Counted from the stretch's first letter, positions 26,597-35,844 are shown. The stretch is DNA of 64,000 nucleotides from Paraburkholderia tuberum STM678 (GCF_902833905.1 NZ_CADFGP010000035.1:25108-89107), one strand, 5' to 3'. Translations and numbers: made by a program. The notes: generated by a model from the sequence alone, not told the origin.

Positions 26597-27676
26597 TTAG
26601 TGGAACAGGTGCTGGACGGTCCATGTGATGCCGAGTCCGCCGGCGATCAGCCATACATACAGAATCAGGCCGGTGGTCAGCGCGCGCGGACCCGCTTCGC
26701 GAATCTGCGAGAAGCGCGTTTCCATGCCGAGTGCGGTCATCGCCATCGTCAGCGCGAAGGTGTCGAACAGGTTCAGCGTCGAGGTGGCGCTTTCCGGGAG
26801 CACATGCAGCGAGTTGATCGCCACGCAGGCGAGGAAGCCGAGTGCGAACCAGGGGATCGCCAGCTTGCGCGGGGCGGTGCCGTCCGTGCCGCCATCCGTC
26901 GCGCCGCGCGTCGCGCGGTTCACCCACAGGCCGACCACCAGCAATACCGGCACGAGCAGCATCACGCGGGTCATCTTGACGATCGTCGCGATGTGCGTCG
27001 CTTCGGGGCTCACGTTGCTCGCCGCGCCGACCACCTGCGCGACCTCGTGGATCGTGCCGCCGAAGAAGAGGCCCGCGCCGACCGTGTCGAGATGCAGCCA
27101 GCCTGCGTTGAACAGCACCGGGTAGAGGAACATCGACAGCGTGCCGAACAGCACGACGCTGCCGACCGCCATCGCGCTCTTGTGCGGCTTCGACTGCAGC
27201 GTCGATTCGAACGCGAGCACCGCGGCCGCGCCGCAGATCGCGCTGCCGGCCGCCGTCAGGAGCGCGGTGTCGCGATCGAGCTTCATGATTTTCATGCCGG
27301 CCCAGGTGCCGATCACGAGCGTGCTGACGACGATCAGCACCGACTCCGCGAGACCCGGCAGGCCCACCTGGGCGATTTCCTGCAGGCTCACACGCAAGCC
27401 GAAGAACGCGACCGCGATGCGCAGCAGCTTGCGCGCCGAGAAATTCACGCCGGCCGCCCAACTGACCGGCATGCCGTCGCGCAGCGCGTTGCCGTAGATC
27501 GCCCCCGCGACGATGCCGACGATCAGCGGACTCAGGCCGAGGCCGGCAATCGCCGGAATCGCCGCGATGCGCGTGACCGCGGCGGCGAACAGCGCGACGA
27601 ACAGTACGCCGTTGAGCTGGCCGCGGGTGGACAGCGCGGGGGAGGCGGCGGCGAGCGGGGCGGTGGGTGTGGACAT
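26597..27676 (-). CDS. YeiH family putative sulfate exporter
   Basis: A 359-residue integral membrane protein with about ten hydrophobic segments. Family features include LSPLIVGIVAGAIYGN, FSARKLLRIAVAFFGLRVS, AAGSAICGAAAVLAFE and FFGGTIHEVAQVVGA. YeiH/UPF0324 proteins are annotated as sulfate or sulfite exporters and are often paired with a divergent LysR gene of the YeiE/CysB type, as here. The transported ion is inferred from the family. A terminator follows the gene. Confidence 0.85.
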   Translation of the reverse strand: MSTPTAPLAAASPALSTRGQLNGVLFVALFAAAVTRIAAIPAIAGLGLSPLIVGIVAGAIYGNALRDGMPVSWAAGVNFSARKLLRIAVAFFGLRVSLQEIAQVGLPGLAESVLIVVSTLVIGTWAGMKIMKLDRDTALLTAAGSAICGAAAVLAFESTLQSKPHKSAMAVGSVVLFGTLSMFLYPVLFNAGWLHLDTVGAGLFFGGTIHEVAQVVGAASNVSPEATHIATIVKMTRVMLLVPVLLVVGLWVNRATRGATDGGTDGTAPRKLAIPWFALGFLACVAINSLHVLPESATSTLNLFDTFALTMAMTALGMETRFSQIREAGPRALTTGLILYVWLIAGGLGITWTVQHLFH

Positions 27677-27734
27677 GATCGGTGGTTTCGTAACGGACTT
27701 GTGTGGGACTGCATGGGCAGCAATGGGGCTAATC

Positions 27735-27772
27735 CTAAATTAGATATATCGATATGAAAAATTGTGATTTAG
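27735..27772. promoter_or_regulatory. LysR-type operator region
   Basis: AT-rich stretch between the divergent transporter and LysR genes. CTAAAT (27735-27740) and ATTTAG (27767-27772) form inverted outer arms, and ATATCGATAT (27746-27755) is a perfect inner palindrome. This fits a LysR regulatory plus activation site. Confidence 0.6.
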
Positions 27773-27808
27773 AATGTGAAGTATCGGCTCAACGGATATT
27801 TAATCGAG

Positions 27809-28702
27809 ATGACCCCGGACCAACTTATAACGTTCGCCGCCGTCGCTGAGCACCGCAACATCAGCCGGGCGGCAGTGGCGCTGCATCTGTCGCAGCCGGC
27901 GGTATCCGGCCAGCTGAGGCAATTGCAGGACGAGTTCGGCGAGCCGCTGTATCTGCGCGATGGCCGCGGGGTGCGGCTGACGCCAGCCGGCGAGCAGCTC
28001 GCCGCCTATGCGGCGCGGCTGCGCGACACCTGGCGGCAGGCGCATGCCTATCGCGACGCGCTGCGCGGTCTCGAACAGGGCACCTTGCGGATCGGCGCGA
28101 GCACGACGCCGGCGAGTTACCTGCTGCCGTACCTGATCGCCGAATTCCATCGCCGCTATCCGCACGTGACCGTGCATACCGCCAACGGCAACACGGCCGA
28201 GATCGTCGGTGCGCTCGGCTCGGTCGACATCGCGATGATCGAGGGTCCCGCCGGCGCAGATCTGCCGCCGGACACGGTCGTCCATGCGTGGCGCGAGGAC
28301 GAGATCGTCGCGATCATGCCGCGCTCGCATCCGCTCGCGCAGGCGGACAACGGCGGGCGCATCGAGCTGGCCGCGTTCGGCGCGTATCCGCTGGTGCTGC
28401 GCGAGGAAGGCTCGGGCGTGCGGCAGACGGTCGAGCGCGAGTTCGCGCGCGCGGGCGTGCCGATGCGCGTGGCGCTCGAAATCGCGGGGGTCGAAGGGGT
28501 GAAGGAGGCGGTGCGGGCGGGGATGGGTGTCGGTTTCGTGTCGGCGATGTCGATGCGGCATGAGGACGGTGCGCTGCGGCTCATGTCGCTGAGCCCGCAG
28601 CCGCTGACGCGGCGGCTGTCGATTCTGGTGCCGCATGCGAGCGCGCCGTCGCGGGTGGTCGAGCAGTTTCTGGCGATGTGCGTCGCGGACGAGGGCGGCT
28701 GA
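27809..28702 (+). CDS. LysR family regulator divergent from YeiH transporter
   Basis: A 297-residue LTTR. HTH domain at about 1-60 (MTPDQLITFAAVAEHRNISRAAVALHLSQPAVSGQLRQLQ), effector-binding domain from about 85 (GTLRIGASTTPASYLLPYLI) with the CysB/CbbR/YeiE-type signature. The ATG at 27809 is preferred over one 33 bases upstream because it matches the usual MTPDQL-like N-terminus. It likely activates the divergent transporter gene and represses itself. The effector could be sulfite or a related sulfur compound, by analogy with YeiE. Confidence 0.88.
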   Translation: MTPDQLITFAAVAEHRNISRAAVALHLSQPAVSGQLRQLQDEFGEPLYLRDGRGVRLTPAGEQLAAYAARLRDTWRQAHAYRDALRGLEQGTLRIGASTTPASYLLPYLIAEFHRRYPHVTVHTANGNTAEIVGALGSVDIAMIEGPAGADLPPDTVVHAWREDEIVAIMPRSHPLAQADNGGRIELAAFGAYPLVLREEGSGVRQTVEREFARAGVPMRVALEIAGVEGVKEAVRAGMGVGFVSAMSMRHEDGALRLMSLSPQPLTRRLSILVPHASAPSRVVEQFLAMCVADEGG

Positions 28703-28858
28703 CTTCCGCGCTGGCAGCGTATGGGGTCGAGAATCCGAAGCCGCGCGGGGCGCTGCCGTGGCCGGCGCGCTTCGCTTTACGCTCGCCGTATGCCGGCCGC
28801 GCCTGGGGATTTCCTCTATGGTGCGCGATGGCTGTCCCGAGCACCATTCGCACATCGC

Positions 28859-28878
28859 AGCGCCTCGGCGCTTTTTTT
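28859..28878 (+). terminator. Rho-independent terminator after the LysR gene
   Basis: Short stem AGCGC (28859-28863)/GCGCT (28868-28872) with a CTCG tetraloop and a seven-T run. It separates the LysR gene from the kgu operon. Confidence 0.7.
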
Positions 28879-28888
28879 CGAAGTTTAG

Positions 28889-28904
28889 TTGGAACCGGTT
28901 CCAA
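28889..28904. promoter_or_regulatory. PtxS/LacI-type operator upstream of kguE
   Basis: TTGGAACCGGTTCCAA is a perfect 16-bp palindrome, 35 bp before the kguE start. It matches the form of the Pseudomonas PtxS site (TGAAACCGGTTTCA) and LacI-family operators with a central CCGG. The local repressor is encoded at the end of the operon. Confidence 0.8.
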
Positions 28905-28938
28905 AAGCGGTTTCGCTTCAGGATTGCGTGAGTTGGAT

Positions 28939-29733
28939 ATGGCTGATGCAGTGGAGATCGTGGTCGTCGCCAGCGCGTTCGGTGTGAACGCCGTGCGCGC
29001 CGACGGCCATCTGAAATGGGCGCAGGGGGCAAAGCGCGCCGGCGCGGCGGGTTTCGAAGTGCGTCGGGAGCTGTTCGCGAGCGACGCGGACGCGGACCCG
29101 CAACGGCTGCGCGCGCTCGGCGCGGCGTTGGCCGATCTCGGGCTGTGGTCGGTGTTCTCGACGCCGGCATCGTTGTACGCGGCGGACGGCCAGCTCGATA
29201 CCGACGCACTGCGTGTCGCGCTCGATCAGGCGGCCGCGCTCGGCGCGCGCTTCGTCAAGCTGCAACTCGGCGGCTTCGCGGGCGAGGCTCACGGCGCGGC
29301 CATCGTCGCGCACGTCGCGAGCGGCTCGGGCACCACGGGCGGTGTGCAGCCACGGCTCGTCGTCGAAAACGGGCAACTGGCGCAGGGCGGCTCGCCCGCG
29401 CAGTTCGTCGGGCTGTTCGATGCGCTCGCGCGTGAAGGCCACGCGGGCGTGCTCGGCATGACCTTCGATACCGGCAACTGGGCGTGGCTCGACGTCGCGC
29501 CGCTACCCCTCGCGCCGCAGCTCGCGCCGTACGTCGAGTACATCCATTGCAAGACCACCACGGGCGAGGGCGCGCGGCGCTTTGCGAGCGCGCCGGCCGA
29601 GGATGACGCGCCATTGCGCGCGCTCCTCGACCGGCTGCCGCGCGATGTGCCGCGCGGCATCGAGTTTCCCTTCGATCCGAGCCGGATCGACGCGGATGCC
29701 GCGCGTTATGTGAGCTGGCTTGCGCGCGTGTAG
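28939..29733 (+). CDS. kguE: KguE-like sugar isomerase/epimerase
   Basis: A 264-residue TIM-barrel protein of the xylose-isomerase-like superfamily. It begins MADAVEIVVVASAFGVNAVR; FVKLQLGGF (about 101-109), RLVVENGQL (about 133-141), GMTFDTGNW (about 173-181) and YIHCKTT (about 200-206) are barrel strands carrying likely metal ligands (Glu, Asp, His). The same gene order in Pseudomonas names it KguE, whose exact role in 2-ketogluconate use is unclear. The ATG at 28939 is chosen just after the operator; longer in-frame starts would overlap it. Confidence 0.8.
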   Translation: MADAVEIVVVASAFGVNAVRADGHLKWAQGAKRAGAAGFEVRRELFASDADADPQRLRALGAALADLGLWSVFSTPASLYAADGQLDTDALRVALDQAAALGARFVKLQLGGFAGEAHGAAIVAHVASGSGTTGGVQPRLVVENGQLAQGGSPAQFVGLFDALAREGHAGVLGMTFDTGNWAWLDVAPLPLAPQLAPYVEYIHCKTTTGEGARRFASAPAEDDAPLRALLDRLPRDVPRGIEFPFDPSRIDADAARYVSWLARV

Positions 29734-29888
29734 ACGCGCGACGCGGCATCACGAAGCGCCTCGGTCGAAGCCGTAGGGAGCAGACGAGGCGGCAACTCAG
29801 GCAGCAACCCCGGCAGCAACCCAGGCAGCAAAGAACGCATTCCACGCAACACGAATCACCGCATCAGCAGCACCACCAGGAGCCCAGC

Positions 29889-30872
29889 ATGACGCACCCT
29901 TACCCCGCGCTCGACGTGATCACCTACGGCGAAGCGATGGCGATGTTCGTCGCCGCCGAAGCCGGCCCGCTCGCGGGCGTCGGGCACTTCACGAAGCGCA
30001 TCGCCGGCGCGGATCTGAACGTCGCGATCGGCTTGTCCCGACTTGGCTTCAGGGTGGGCTGGATGAGCCGCGTGGGCGACGATTCGTTCGGCCGGTACGT
30101 GCGCGACACGCTGACGAAAGAGGGCATCGACCAGCAATGCGTGAGCACCGACGCGCGCCATCCGACCGGCTTCCAGCTGAAGTCGAAGAGCGACGACGGC
30201 AGCGACCCGGCGGTCGAATACGTCCGCAAGGGCTCGGCGGCGAGCCATCTGTCGCTCGACGACTACCTCGCCGATTACGTGCTGCCCGCGCGTCATCTGC
30301 ATCTGACCGGCGTCGCCCCGGCGATCTCGGCAAGCTCGCGCGAACTCGCATTCCACCTGGCCCGCGAAATGCGCGCTGCGGGCAGGACGATCTCGTTCGA
30401 CCCGAACCTGCGTCCGACGCTGTGGCCCTCGCGCGCGGCGATGGTCGAAGGCTTGAACGCGCTCGCCGCGCTCGCCGACTGGGTGCTGCCCGGCATCGGC
30501 GAGGGTGAGATTCTGACCGGCCACACGCAGCCGGAGGACATCGCGAAGTTCTATCTCGAGCGCGGCGCGCGCGGCGTGATCGTCAAGCTCGGCGCGCAGG
30601 GCGCGTATTACGGCACCGCGACCGATGCCGCGACGATCGCCGGCCGGCCGGTCGCGAACGTCGTCGATACGGTCGGCGCGGGCGATGGTTTCGCGGTCGG
30701 CGTGATCAGCGCGCTGCTCGAAGGCCGCACGCTCGCGCAGGCGGTCGCGCGTGGCAACCGGATCGGCGCGCTCGCGATCCAGGTGATCGGCGATTCGGAA
30801 GGTTTGCCGAGCCGCGCCGAACTCGACGCACTGGAGCTGGCCGAGGTACCGGACATCGCAAGCGCGGCCTGA
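29889..30872 (+). CDS. kguK: 2-ketogluconate kinase (PfkB family)
   Basis: A 327-residue PfkB/ribokinase-type sugar kinase. It has an N-terminal sugar-binding GEAMAMFVAAE segment (about 14-24) and a C-terminal DTVGAGDGF (about 260-268) with the catalytic base Asp and anion hole. It phosphorylates 2-keto-D-gluconate at C6 with ATP, given the neighbours; 2-keto-3-deoxygluconate is the alternative, since the KdgK and KguK families are close. It lies 155 bp after kguE; that gap contains short degenerate ggcagcaac repeats (about 29790-29830). Confidence 0.85.
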   Translation: MTHPYPALDVITYGEAMAMFVAAEAGPLAGVGHFTKRIAGADLNVAIGLSRLGFRVGWMSRVGDDSFGRYVRDTLTKEGIDQQCVSTDARHPTGFQLKSKSDDGSDPAVEYVRKGSAASHLSLDDYLADYVLPARHLHLTGVAPAISASSRELAFHLAREMRAAGRTISFDPNLRPTLWPSRAAMVEGLNALAALADWVLPGIGEGEILTGHTQPEDIAKFYLERGARGVIVKLGAQGAYYGTATDAATIAGRPVANVVDTVGAGDGFAVGVISALLEGRTLAQAVARGNRIGALAIQVIGDSEGLPSRAELDALELAEVPDIASAA

Positions 30873-30995
30873 CGCGGATCGGACCGCATCGATAGCGCTG
30901 CATCCACAACCAGCATCGACGACAACAAGAGCGCCCACAGCGCGCCCAGATTTTTTCATCATTGATTCGGGACGACGCCGTCCAAGGAGACTTCC

Positions 30996-32285
30996 ATGAC
31001 CTCATCGCTTGCGATTCGCCGTTGGTGGACGATCATGCCGATCGTGTTCATCACCTACAGCCTCGCGTATCTGGATCGCGCGAATTTCGGCTTCGCGTCA
31101 GCGGCCGGCATCAATCAGGATCTCGGCATCAGCAAGGGGCTCGCGTCGCTGATCGGCGCGCTGTTCTTCCTCGGCTATTTCTTCTTCCAGATTCCGGGTG
31201 CGATCTATGCCGAGCGCCGCAGCGTGAAGAAACTGGTGTTCTGGAGCCTCGTTCTGTGGGGCGGCTGCGCGGCGTTGACCGGCATGGTCAGCAACATTCC
31301 GTCGCTGATGGCGATCCGCTTCCTGCTCGGCGTCGTCGAAGCCGCGGTAATGCCGGCGATGCTGATCTTCATCAGCAACTGGTTCACGAAGAGCGAGCGC
31401 TCGCGCGCGAACACGTTCCTGATCCTCGGCAATCCGGTCACGGTGCTGTGGATGTCGGTCGTGTCGGGCTATCTCGTGCATTCGTTCGGCTGGCGGCACA
31501 TGTTCATCGCCGAGGGCGCGCCCGCGATCATCTGGGCGATCTGCTGGTGGTTCCTCGTCAAGGACAAGCCCGAGCAGGTGTCGTGGCTCACGCAAGAGGA
31601 AAAAGACGCGCTCGCGCAGACGCTGCGCGCCGAGCAGGCCGCGATCAAGCCGGTGCGCAACTACAGCGAGGCGTTTCGCACGCCCGCGGTCATCAAGCTG
31701 TGCGCGCAGTATTTCTGCTGGAGCATCGGCGTGTACGGCTTCGTGCTGTGGCTGCCGTCGATCCTGAAGAACGGCTCGTCGTTCGGCATGGTGGAAACCG
31801 GCTGGCTGTCGGCGCTGCCGTATCTGGCCGCGACGATCGCGATGCTTGCAGCTTCGTGGGCATCGGATAAACTCAACCGCCGCAAGGTGTTCGTGTGGCC
31901 GTTCCTGCTGATCGGTGCGATTGCGTTCGCGGCGTCGTACGGGCTCGGTTCCGCGCATTTCTGGGTCTCGTATGCGCTGCTCGTGATCGCGGGCGCCGCG
32001 ATGTACGCGCCGTATGGACCGTTCTTCGCGATCGTACCGGAGCTGCTGCCGAAGAACGTCGCGGGCGGCGCGATGGCGCTGATCAACAGCATGGGCGCGC
32101 TCGGTTCGTTCGTCGGCTCGTACGTGGTCGGTTATCTGAACGGCGCGACCGGTTCGCCCGCGGCATCGTATGCATTCATGAGCGTGGCGCTCGTCGCCGC
32201 GGTGATCCTGACGCTCGCCGTCAAGCCGGCCGCGGCCGAACAACGTGGCCCCGCTCGTCCCACCGTCGCAAGGAAAATTAGCTGA
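30996..32285 (+). CDS. kguT: 2-ketogluconate MFS transporter
   Basis: A 429-residue MFS protein of the anion:cation symporter (phthalate/glucarate-like) family with 12 predicted helices. Helix 1 includes FITYSLAYLDRANFGFA, typical of this group; FFLGYFFFQIPGAIYAERRS follows helix 2. A central charged loop lies at about 190-225. It likely imports 2-ketogluconate with protons. The stop overlaps the next start (TGATG), so it is cotranslated with the reductase. RBS AAGGAG precedes the ATG. Confidence 0.88.
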   Translation: MTSSLAIRRWWTIMPIVFITYSLAYLDRANFGFASAAGINQDLGISKGLASLIGALFFLGYFFFQIPGAIYAERRSVKKLVFWSLVLWGGCAALTGMVSNIPSLMAIRFLLGVVEAAVMPAMLIFISNWFTKSERSRANTFLILGNPVTVLWMSVVSGYLVHSFGWRHMFIAEGAPAIIWAICWWFLVKDKPEQVSWLTQEEKDALAQTLRAEQAAIKPVRNYSEAFRTPAVIKLCAQYFCWSIGVYGFVLWLPSILKNGSSFGMVETGWLSALPYLAATIAMLAASWASDKLNRRKVFVWPFLLIGAIAFAASYGLGSAHFWVSYALLVIAGAAMYAPYGPFFAIVPELLPKNVAGGAMALINSMGALGSFVGSYVVGYLNGATGSPAASYAFMSVALVAAVILTLAVKPAAAEQRGPARPTVARKIS

Positions 32286-33250
32286 TGAACAAGATCGTCG
32301 CCTGGAAGTCGCTGCCCGAGGATGTGCTCGCCTATCTGCAACAGCATGCGCAGGTCGTGCAGGTCGATCCGTCACAGCATGATGCGCTCGTCGCCGCGCT
32401 GCGCGATGCCGACGGCGGCATCGGCGCGAGCGTGCAGATCACGCCGGCGATGCTCGAAGGCGCGAGCCGGCTGAAGGCGCTGTCGACGATCTCGGTCGGC
32501 TACGACCAGTTCGACGTCGCCGACCTCACGCGCCGCGGCATCGTGCTCGCGCACACGCCGGACGTGCTGACCGAATCGACCGCCGATACCGTGTTCTCGC
32601 TGATCCTCGCGTCCGCGCGGCGCGTCGTCGAGCTGGCCGACTGGGTCAAGGCGGGGCAGTGGCGCACGAGCATCGGGCCCGCGCAGTTCGGGCTCGACGT
32701 GCAGGGCAAGACGATCGGCATCGTCGGCTTGGGGCGGATCGGCGGCGCGGTCGCGCGACGCGCGGCGCATGGCTTCAACATGAAGGTGCTGTATACGAAC
32801 CGCAGCGCGAACCACCAAGCGGAGCAGGCGTATGGCGCGCGGCGCGTCGAGCTGGCTGAATTGCTCGCGCAGTCCGATTTCGTCTGTCTGCAGGTGCCGC
32901 TCACGCGAGAGACGCGGCATCTGATCGGCGCCGCCGAACTGCGCGCGATGAAGAAGAGCGCGATCCTGATCAACGCTTCACGCGGCGCGACCGTCGACGA
33001 ACCGGCGCTGATCGAGGCGCTGCGCAACGGCACGATTCACGGCGCGGGCCTCGACGTGTTCGACACCGAACCGTTGCCTGCCGACTCGCCGTTGCTCGCC
33101 ATGCCTAACGTGGTCGCATTGCCGCATATCGGCTCGGCGACGCACGAGACCCGTCATGCGATGGCGCTCAACGCGGCGGAGAACCTGGTCGCCGCGCTCG
33201 ACGGCACATTGACGACCAACATCGTCAACCGTGACGTCCTGGCGAAGTGA
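32285..33250 (+). CDS. kguD: 2-ketogluconate-6-phosphate reductase (D-2-hydroxyacid dehydrogenase)
   Basis: A 321-residue D-isomer-specific 2-hydroxyacid dehydrogenase. NAD(P)-binding GLGRIG is near 148-153; catalytic residues sit in INASRGATVDE (Arg near 234), DVFDTEPLP (Glu near 263) and LPHIGSAT (His near 281). In the kgu pathway it reduces 2-keto-6-phosphogluconate to 6-phosphogluconate, feeding the Entner-Doudoroff and pentose phosphate routes. By sequence alone it could be a glyoxylate/hydroxypyruvate reductase; the operon decides the call. Confidence 0.88.
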   Translation: MNKIVAWKSLPEDVLAYLQQHAQVVQVDPSQHDALVAALRDADGGIGASVQITPAMLEGASRLKALSTISVGYDQFDVADLTRRGIVLAHTPDVLTESTADTVFSLILASARRVVELADWVKAGQWRTSIGPAQFGLDVQGKTIGIVGLGRIGGAVARRAAHGFNMKVLYTNRSANHQAEQAYGARRVELAELLAQSDFVCLQVPLTRETRHLIGAAELRAMKKSAILINASRGATVDEPALIEALRNGTIHGAGLDVFDTEPLPADSPLLAMPNVVALPHIGSATHETRHAMALNAAENLVAALDGTLTTNIVNRDVLAK

Positions 33251-33304
33251 TTCGCAGGGCGGCACGCAAGCTCCCGTCCTCGGACCGGCACGAGCGATGA
33301 GCGA

Positions 33305-34399
33305 ATGAGCACGACCCCGCCCCCGGCCAGCATGCCGCCTGGTCCCCCGAGCGCGCCGCCGCGCCGCGCGACGATCACCGATGTCGCGCGTGAAGCCGGC
33401 ACCGGCAAGACCAGCATCTCGCGCTATCTGAACGGCGAGTTCAGCGCGCTGTCGCCCGAGCTGCGCGCGCGCATCGAAGCCGCGATCGCGCGGCTCGACT
33501 ATCAGCCGAACCAGATGGCGCGCGGCCTGAAGCGCGGCCGCAACCGGCTGATCGGCATGCTGGTCGCCGACCTGACCAATCCGTACTCCGTCGAAGTGCT
33601 GCAAGGCGTCGAGGCCGCGTGCCACGCGCTCGGCTTGATGCCGCTGATTTGCCACGCGGCGAACGAAGTCGAGATGGAGCGGCGTTATCTGCAACTGCTG
33701 ACCACGTACCGCGTGGAAGGTGTGATCGTCAACGCGCTAGGCGTGCGCGAGGAGACGTTGCGGCCGGTCGGCGACGGCGGGATTCCGGCGGTGCTGGTCG
33801 ATCGGCGCGTGGAGGGGCTGGTCGCCGACATGGTCGGTCTCGACAATGGCGCGGCCGCCGCGCTCGGTACGCGGCATCTGCTCGAACGGGGCTTCGAGCA
33901 GATCTGGTTCGTCGTGCAGCCGTTCGAGCAGGTCAGCTCGCGGCAGTTGCGCGTCGAAGCATTCGATCGGGCGATGCGCGACGATGGCCGCGCGCGCGGT
34001 CGTACGCTGGTGCTCGATCTCGCCGATGCAACTGCGCTCGAGCGCGGTCTCGCGGAGCTGGATCGTGCGATCGACGCGCCAGGCGGGGCCGGTGCCGAGC
34101 CCGCCGGCGCCTCCCCACGCGTCGCGCTGTTCGCGGCCAATGCACCGGTCGCGTTGCGGCTCGCGCTGCATCTGAACGCGCGTTACGGCACGCACTGGCA
34201 GAGCCGCGTCGCGCTGCTTTCCATCGACGATCCGGATTGGGCCGAGCTCGCCGGCATCACGACGATCCGCCAGCCGACCTACGACATCGGTTATCGCGCG
34301 GTCGAATTCCTGCACGAGCGCATCGAAGGCGCGCAGACGGGCGCGCGCGACTGCCTGCTGCCCGGCGAGCTGATCGTGCGTGCGTCGACCGCACGCTGA
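33305..34399 (+). CDS. ptxS: PtxS-like LacI family repressor of the kgu operon
   Basis: A 364-residue LacI-family regulator. A Pro-rich N-terminal tail (1-19) is followed by the helix-turn-helix (about 22-42; ATITDVAREAGTGKTSISRYLNG) and hinge helix. The periplasmic-binding-protein-like effector domain starts near 75 (RLIGMLVADLTNPYSVEVLQG). In Pseudomonas, PtxS represses the kgu genes and is released by 2-ketogluconate; gene position and the upstream palindrome support this here. It has a Pro/Ala-rich loop near 260-275. Confidence 0.85.
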   Translation: MSTTPPPASMPPGPPSAPPRRATITDVAREAGTGKTSISRYLNGEFSALSPELRARIEAAIARLDYQPNQMARGLKRGRNRLIGMLVADLTNPYSVEVLQGVEAACHALGLMPLICHAANEVEMERRYLQLLTTYRVEGVIVNALGVREETLRPVGDGGIPAVLVDRRVEGLVADMVGLDNGAAAALGTRHLLERGFEQIWFVVQPFEQVSSRQLRVEAFDRAMRDDGRARGRTLVLDLADATALERGLAELDRAIDAPGGAGAEPAGASPRVALFAANAPVALRLALHLNARYGTHWQSRVALLSIDDPDWAELAGITTIRQPTYDIGYRAVEFLHERIEGAQTGARDCLLPGELIVRASTAR

Positions 34400-34482
34400 T
34401 TTCCGGCCAATCTGCGATGATGCGGGCTGCGGCGCGCAGCGGTTGCGCGCCGGGGATTGCAAGGAACCCCGCAAGGATACTC

Positions 34483-35382
34483 ATGGTTGTGCCACCGCTT
34501 ACCCTCGCGAGCCTCGCGCTCGCCACGCTCGTCATCGCCGCTTTACCGTTTCTGATTTACCGACAATTGCGCCGTCCGCTCGCGCTTCGGCCGCGCGACG
34601 CGATCGCCGGCGTCGCGGTGTTCGCGCTGTTCGCGATGGTCATCGAGCGTGCGCTGCACGACTATCTGTTGCGCGGCAACGAAACGACCGCGGCGTTCCT
34701 TTCGCAGCCGCTCGCGTTCGTCGTCTATGGTGCGCTGGCCGCGGGCGTTTGCGAGGAAGTGGGGCGGTTCTTCGGCATGCGGCTGCTCATGAAGCGCGCG
34801 GCGGCGCGGCCGGCGGTGCGCAAGAAGGCGACCGTCGACGCGCCCGCCGGCGTCGCTGCAAGCGCGGGCGCGAGCCCCGCCGCCAGCACGACCGCCGACA
34901 CGCGCACCGCCGCATTGCGCGCCGACGATGGCGCCGCGCTCAGCTACGGCCTCGGCCACGGCGGCGCGCAAGCGTGGATGGTCGGCGTGTTCGTGCAGTG
35001 CCAGTGGCTCGTGTTCGCGGTCCTCGAAAACCGTGGCCGGCTCGGCGATTACCTCGGCAATCTGCCGGCCGAAGCGGTGATGCGCGTGCATCTGATTCTC
35101 GCGAGCCTGACGCCGCAACTGGCCGGCATTTTCGCGCTCGAACGCGTCGCGGCGCTGGTGTTCCAGATCGGCTTGTCGGTGCTGATGTGGCGCGGCGTGC
35201 GGGCCGGCTCGCGCGGCATCCTGCCGCTCGCGATCGGGGTGCACGCGCTGATCGACGTGCCTGCGGCAATGACGCAGGCGCGGCTGCTGCCGCTCGCGGC
35301 GGCCGATACGATCTATGGGGTGGCGGCGGTGTTCGTCGCGGGACTGCTGATACGGATTTACCGGCGGCCGGCGGCGGCGTGA
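34483..35382 (+). CDS. YhfC family putative intramembrane metalloprotease
   Basis: A 299-residue membrane protein with about seven hydrophobic segments. Motifs fit the YhfC (CPBP-like) family: GVCEEVGRFFGMR (about 84-96), SYGLGHGGAQAWMVG (about 150-164) and IGVHALIDVPAA (about 250-261) with the likely metal-binding Glu/His. A low-complexity Ala/Ser/Thr-rich insert (about 106-143) separates the first two motifs. The ATG at 34483 has AAGGATA upstream. Substrate and function are unknown. Confidence 0.7.
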   Translation: MVVPPLTLASLALATLVIAALPFLIYRQLRRPLALRPRDAIAGVAVFALFAMVIERALHDYLLRGNETTAAFLSQPLAFVVYGALAAGVCEEVGRFFGMRLLMKRAAARPAVRKKATVDAPAGVAASAGASPAASTTADTRTAALRADDGAALSYGLGHGGAQAWMVGVFVQCQWLVFAVLENRGRLGDYLGNLPAEAVMRVHLILASLTPQLAGIFALERVAALVFQIGLSVLMWRGVRAGSRGILPLAIGVHALIDVPAAMTQARLLPLAAADTIYGVAAVFVAGLLIRIYRRPAAA

Positions 35383-35478
35383 GCGGATGAGCCGCTGGAC
35401 AGCAGGCGCCTCGCTATCCCTTCAGCGTTTCTCTAAAATGCGCCTACGTTTCAGGACCTTCTTTTCCCGGCAGCCTTC

Positions 35479-35844
35479 ATGGAAGCTTACCAATACGACT
35501 GCGCGCATCCGGAGTTCGACGAGATCGCGCGCGTCATCAGCGATCTGTTTCCCGAGCAGACGCAGTTCATCGAGCGTGCCGCCGACGATGGCACGCCCAC
35601 ACTGACGGTTCACTGGGTAGCAATGCGCTTCGGCTCGACCGCGCGCCGTATCGCGATGACGGTCGCGATCGCGCCGGCGGCGCTCGCGCGTTATCGCGCG
35701 ATGCCGGCGCGGTTGCGTGGCCGCAGCTTTGCGGTATTGCGCGCGTACGTCGAAGCGAGCCTGGGCTCGCTCGAAGAAATGTACGCGAACGGCCAGGCGG
35801 TCCCGCGCGAAGTCACGGTCGATCTCGGCGAAGAGTTCGCGTGA
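35479..35844 (+). CDS. DUF3022-like conserved hypothetical protein
   Basis: A 121-residue acidic protein starting MEAYQYDCAHPEFDEIARVISDLFPEQTQFI. It resembles a Burkholderia-specific conserved protein that I recall as DUF3022 (VHWVAMRFGSTARRIAMTVAI and RLRGRSFAVLRAYVEASL are typical). It appears to be a compact alpha/beta domain. The function is unknown. It stands alone between the membrane protease and a convergent gene. Confidence 0.7.
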   Translation: MEAYQYDCAHPEFDEIARVISDLFPEQTQFIERAADDGTPTLTVHWVAMRFGSTARRIAMTVAIAPAALARYRAMPARLRGRSFAVLRAYVEASLGSLEEMYANGQAVPREVTVDLGEEFA

